The notes beneath the pieces were generated by a model, which made no database searches, was not told the origin of the DNA, and saw nothing but the letters and a program-made list of their open reading frames with translations. A DNA stretch of 5,065 bases from Hermodarchaeum sp048939595. Its GTDB lineage: Archaea > Asgardarchaeota > Hermodarchaeia > Hermodarchaeales > Hermodarchaeaceae. Positions 4,821-5,065 of the stretch are shown in pieces. The first letter of the stretch is position 1; each line of letters starts with the position of its first letter. The position numbers and the translations under genes are program-made. The stretch spans positions 1 through 5,065 of the forward strand of contig JBHLPI010000128.1 of NCBI GenBank assembly GCA_048939595.1, written 5' to 3'.

Positions 4821-4994
4821 ATGAACGAAGAATCAGATACTGAAAAACAAGAAGAAGGCCGCGTGATGCGGGATCTACATCGACGCCCTCGCTCGCGCAA
4901 GAACCGCGAATATGTGCTAATCTCCGGTGAACGCGTCAAACGAACGGATATCGGGTGGTCTGAAGAGTACGAAAACGAGGATAAAGAAGAATAG
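4821..4994 (+). CDS. Small highly charged protein (57 residues), unknown function
   Basis: An ATG at 4821 with AGGAG (4806-4810) 10 nt upstream opens a 57-codon frame ending in TAG. I do not recognise the family. The charge is sharply divided: an acidic head (residues 1-12, EE and DTE), a very basic middle (14-42, with RRPRSRKNR at 21-29 and ERVKR at 37-41), and an acidic tail (48-57, EEYENEDKEE). A short hydrophobic strand, YVLIS (31-35), and a single Trp46 are the only folded-looking parts. No membrane segment, Cys pair or signal peptide is present, so it is probably cytosolic and may bind nucleic acid or the ribosome; that is a guess. It lies 131 bp after the cold-shock gene, with no clear terminator or promoter between, so they could share a transcript. 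Confidence 0.6.
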   Translation: MNEESDTEKQEEGRVMRDLHRRPRSRKNREYVLISGERVKRTDIGWSEEYENEDKEE

Positions 4995-5065
4995 ATTAGA
5001 GCGAGTTGTCGTTGTTATCTCTGCAGTTACACCACTGATGCCCATGCACTGGATTCAATTTTGAA

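Noticed and set aside
4995..5065. Possible minus-strand gene end at the right edge
   Set aside because: Two minus frames are open from the edge (stops near 4996 and 5027), but with only 12-22 codons visible neither can be told from chance.

Overview
The window reads as an archaeal chromosome fragment, most likely from an Asgard-type archaeon (Thor-, Heimdall- or Lokiarchaeota-like). That assignment is my inference from protein style. It rests on a secreted WLIRTDADGN/TFGG repeat protein with a C-terminal helix and basic tail, a winged-helix domain fused to a multi-helix membrane domain, a secreted acidic EF-hand-like protein with a C-terminal anchor, BRE/TATA-like boxes, and purine-rich Shine-Dalgarno (SD) sites. 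I see no tRNA, rRNA, CRISPR array, transposase or phage gene.

Layout. (1) 1-213, minus strand: the first 71 codons of a secreted protein that runs off the left edge, with its own promoter near 283-296. (2) 464-1810, minus strand: an exported, C-terminally anchored protein of seven 52-residue repeats, very probably a seven-bladed beta-propeller. It ends in a hairpin-plus-T-tract terminator whose loop contains the stop codon. (3) 1811-2157: a divergent intergenic region. (4) 2158-3003, plus strand: an ArsR-like winged helix fused to about five transmembrane helices, a candidate membrane-bound transcription regulator. (5) 3004-3152: an intergenic region holding three copies of an 18-bp inverted repeat, AGTCAR-N6-TTGAMW, upstream of (6) 3153-4136, a secreted, membrane-anchored acidic protein with EF-hand-like loops. 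(7) 4137-4494: a T-rich terminator, then a leader that can fold into a long nested stem just before (8) 4495-4689, a cold-shock-domain protein. (9) 4821-4994: a 57-residue, highly charged small protein. (10) 4995-5065: no feature I can support.

How it may work together. Three of the six coding regions encode exported surface proteins, and a fourth is a DNA-binding domain tethered to the membrane. The triple operator lies between the regulator and the acidic surface protein. This suggests, but does not prove, that the regulator or a relative controls that gene in response to an envelope signal. The cold-shock gene is a separate unit, and its leader looks suited to post-transcriptional control. 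The observations most worth testing are the triple operator and the cold-shock leader.
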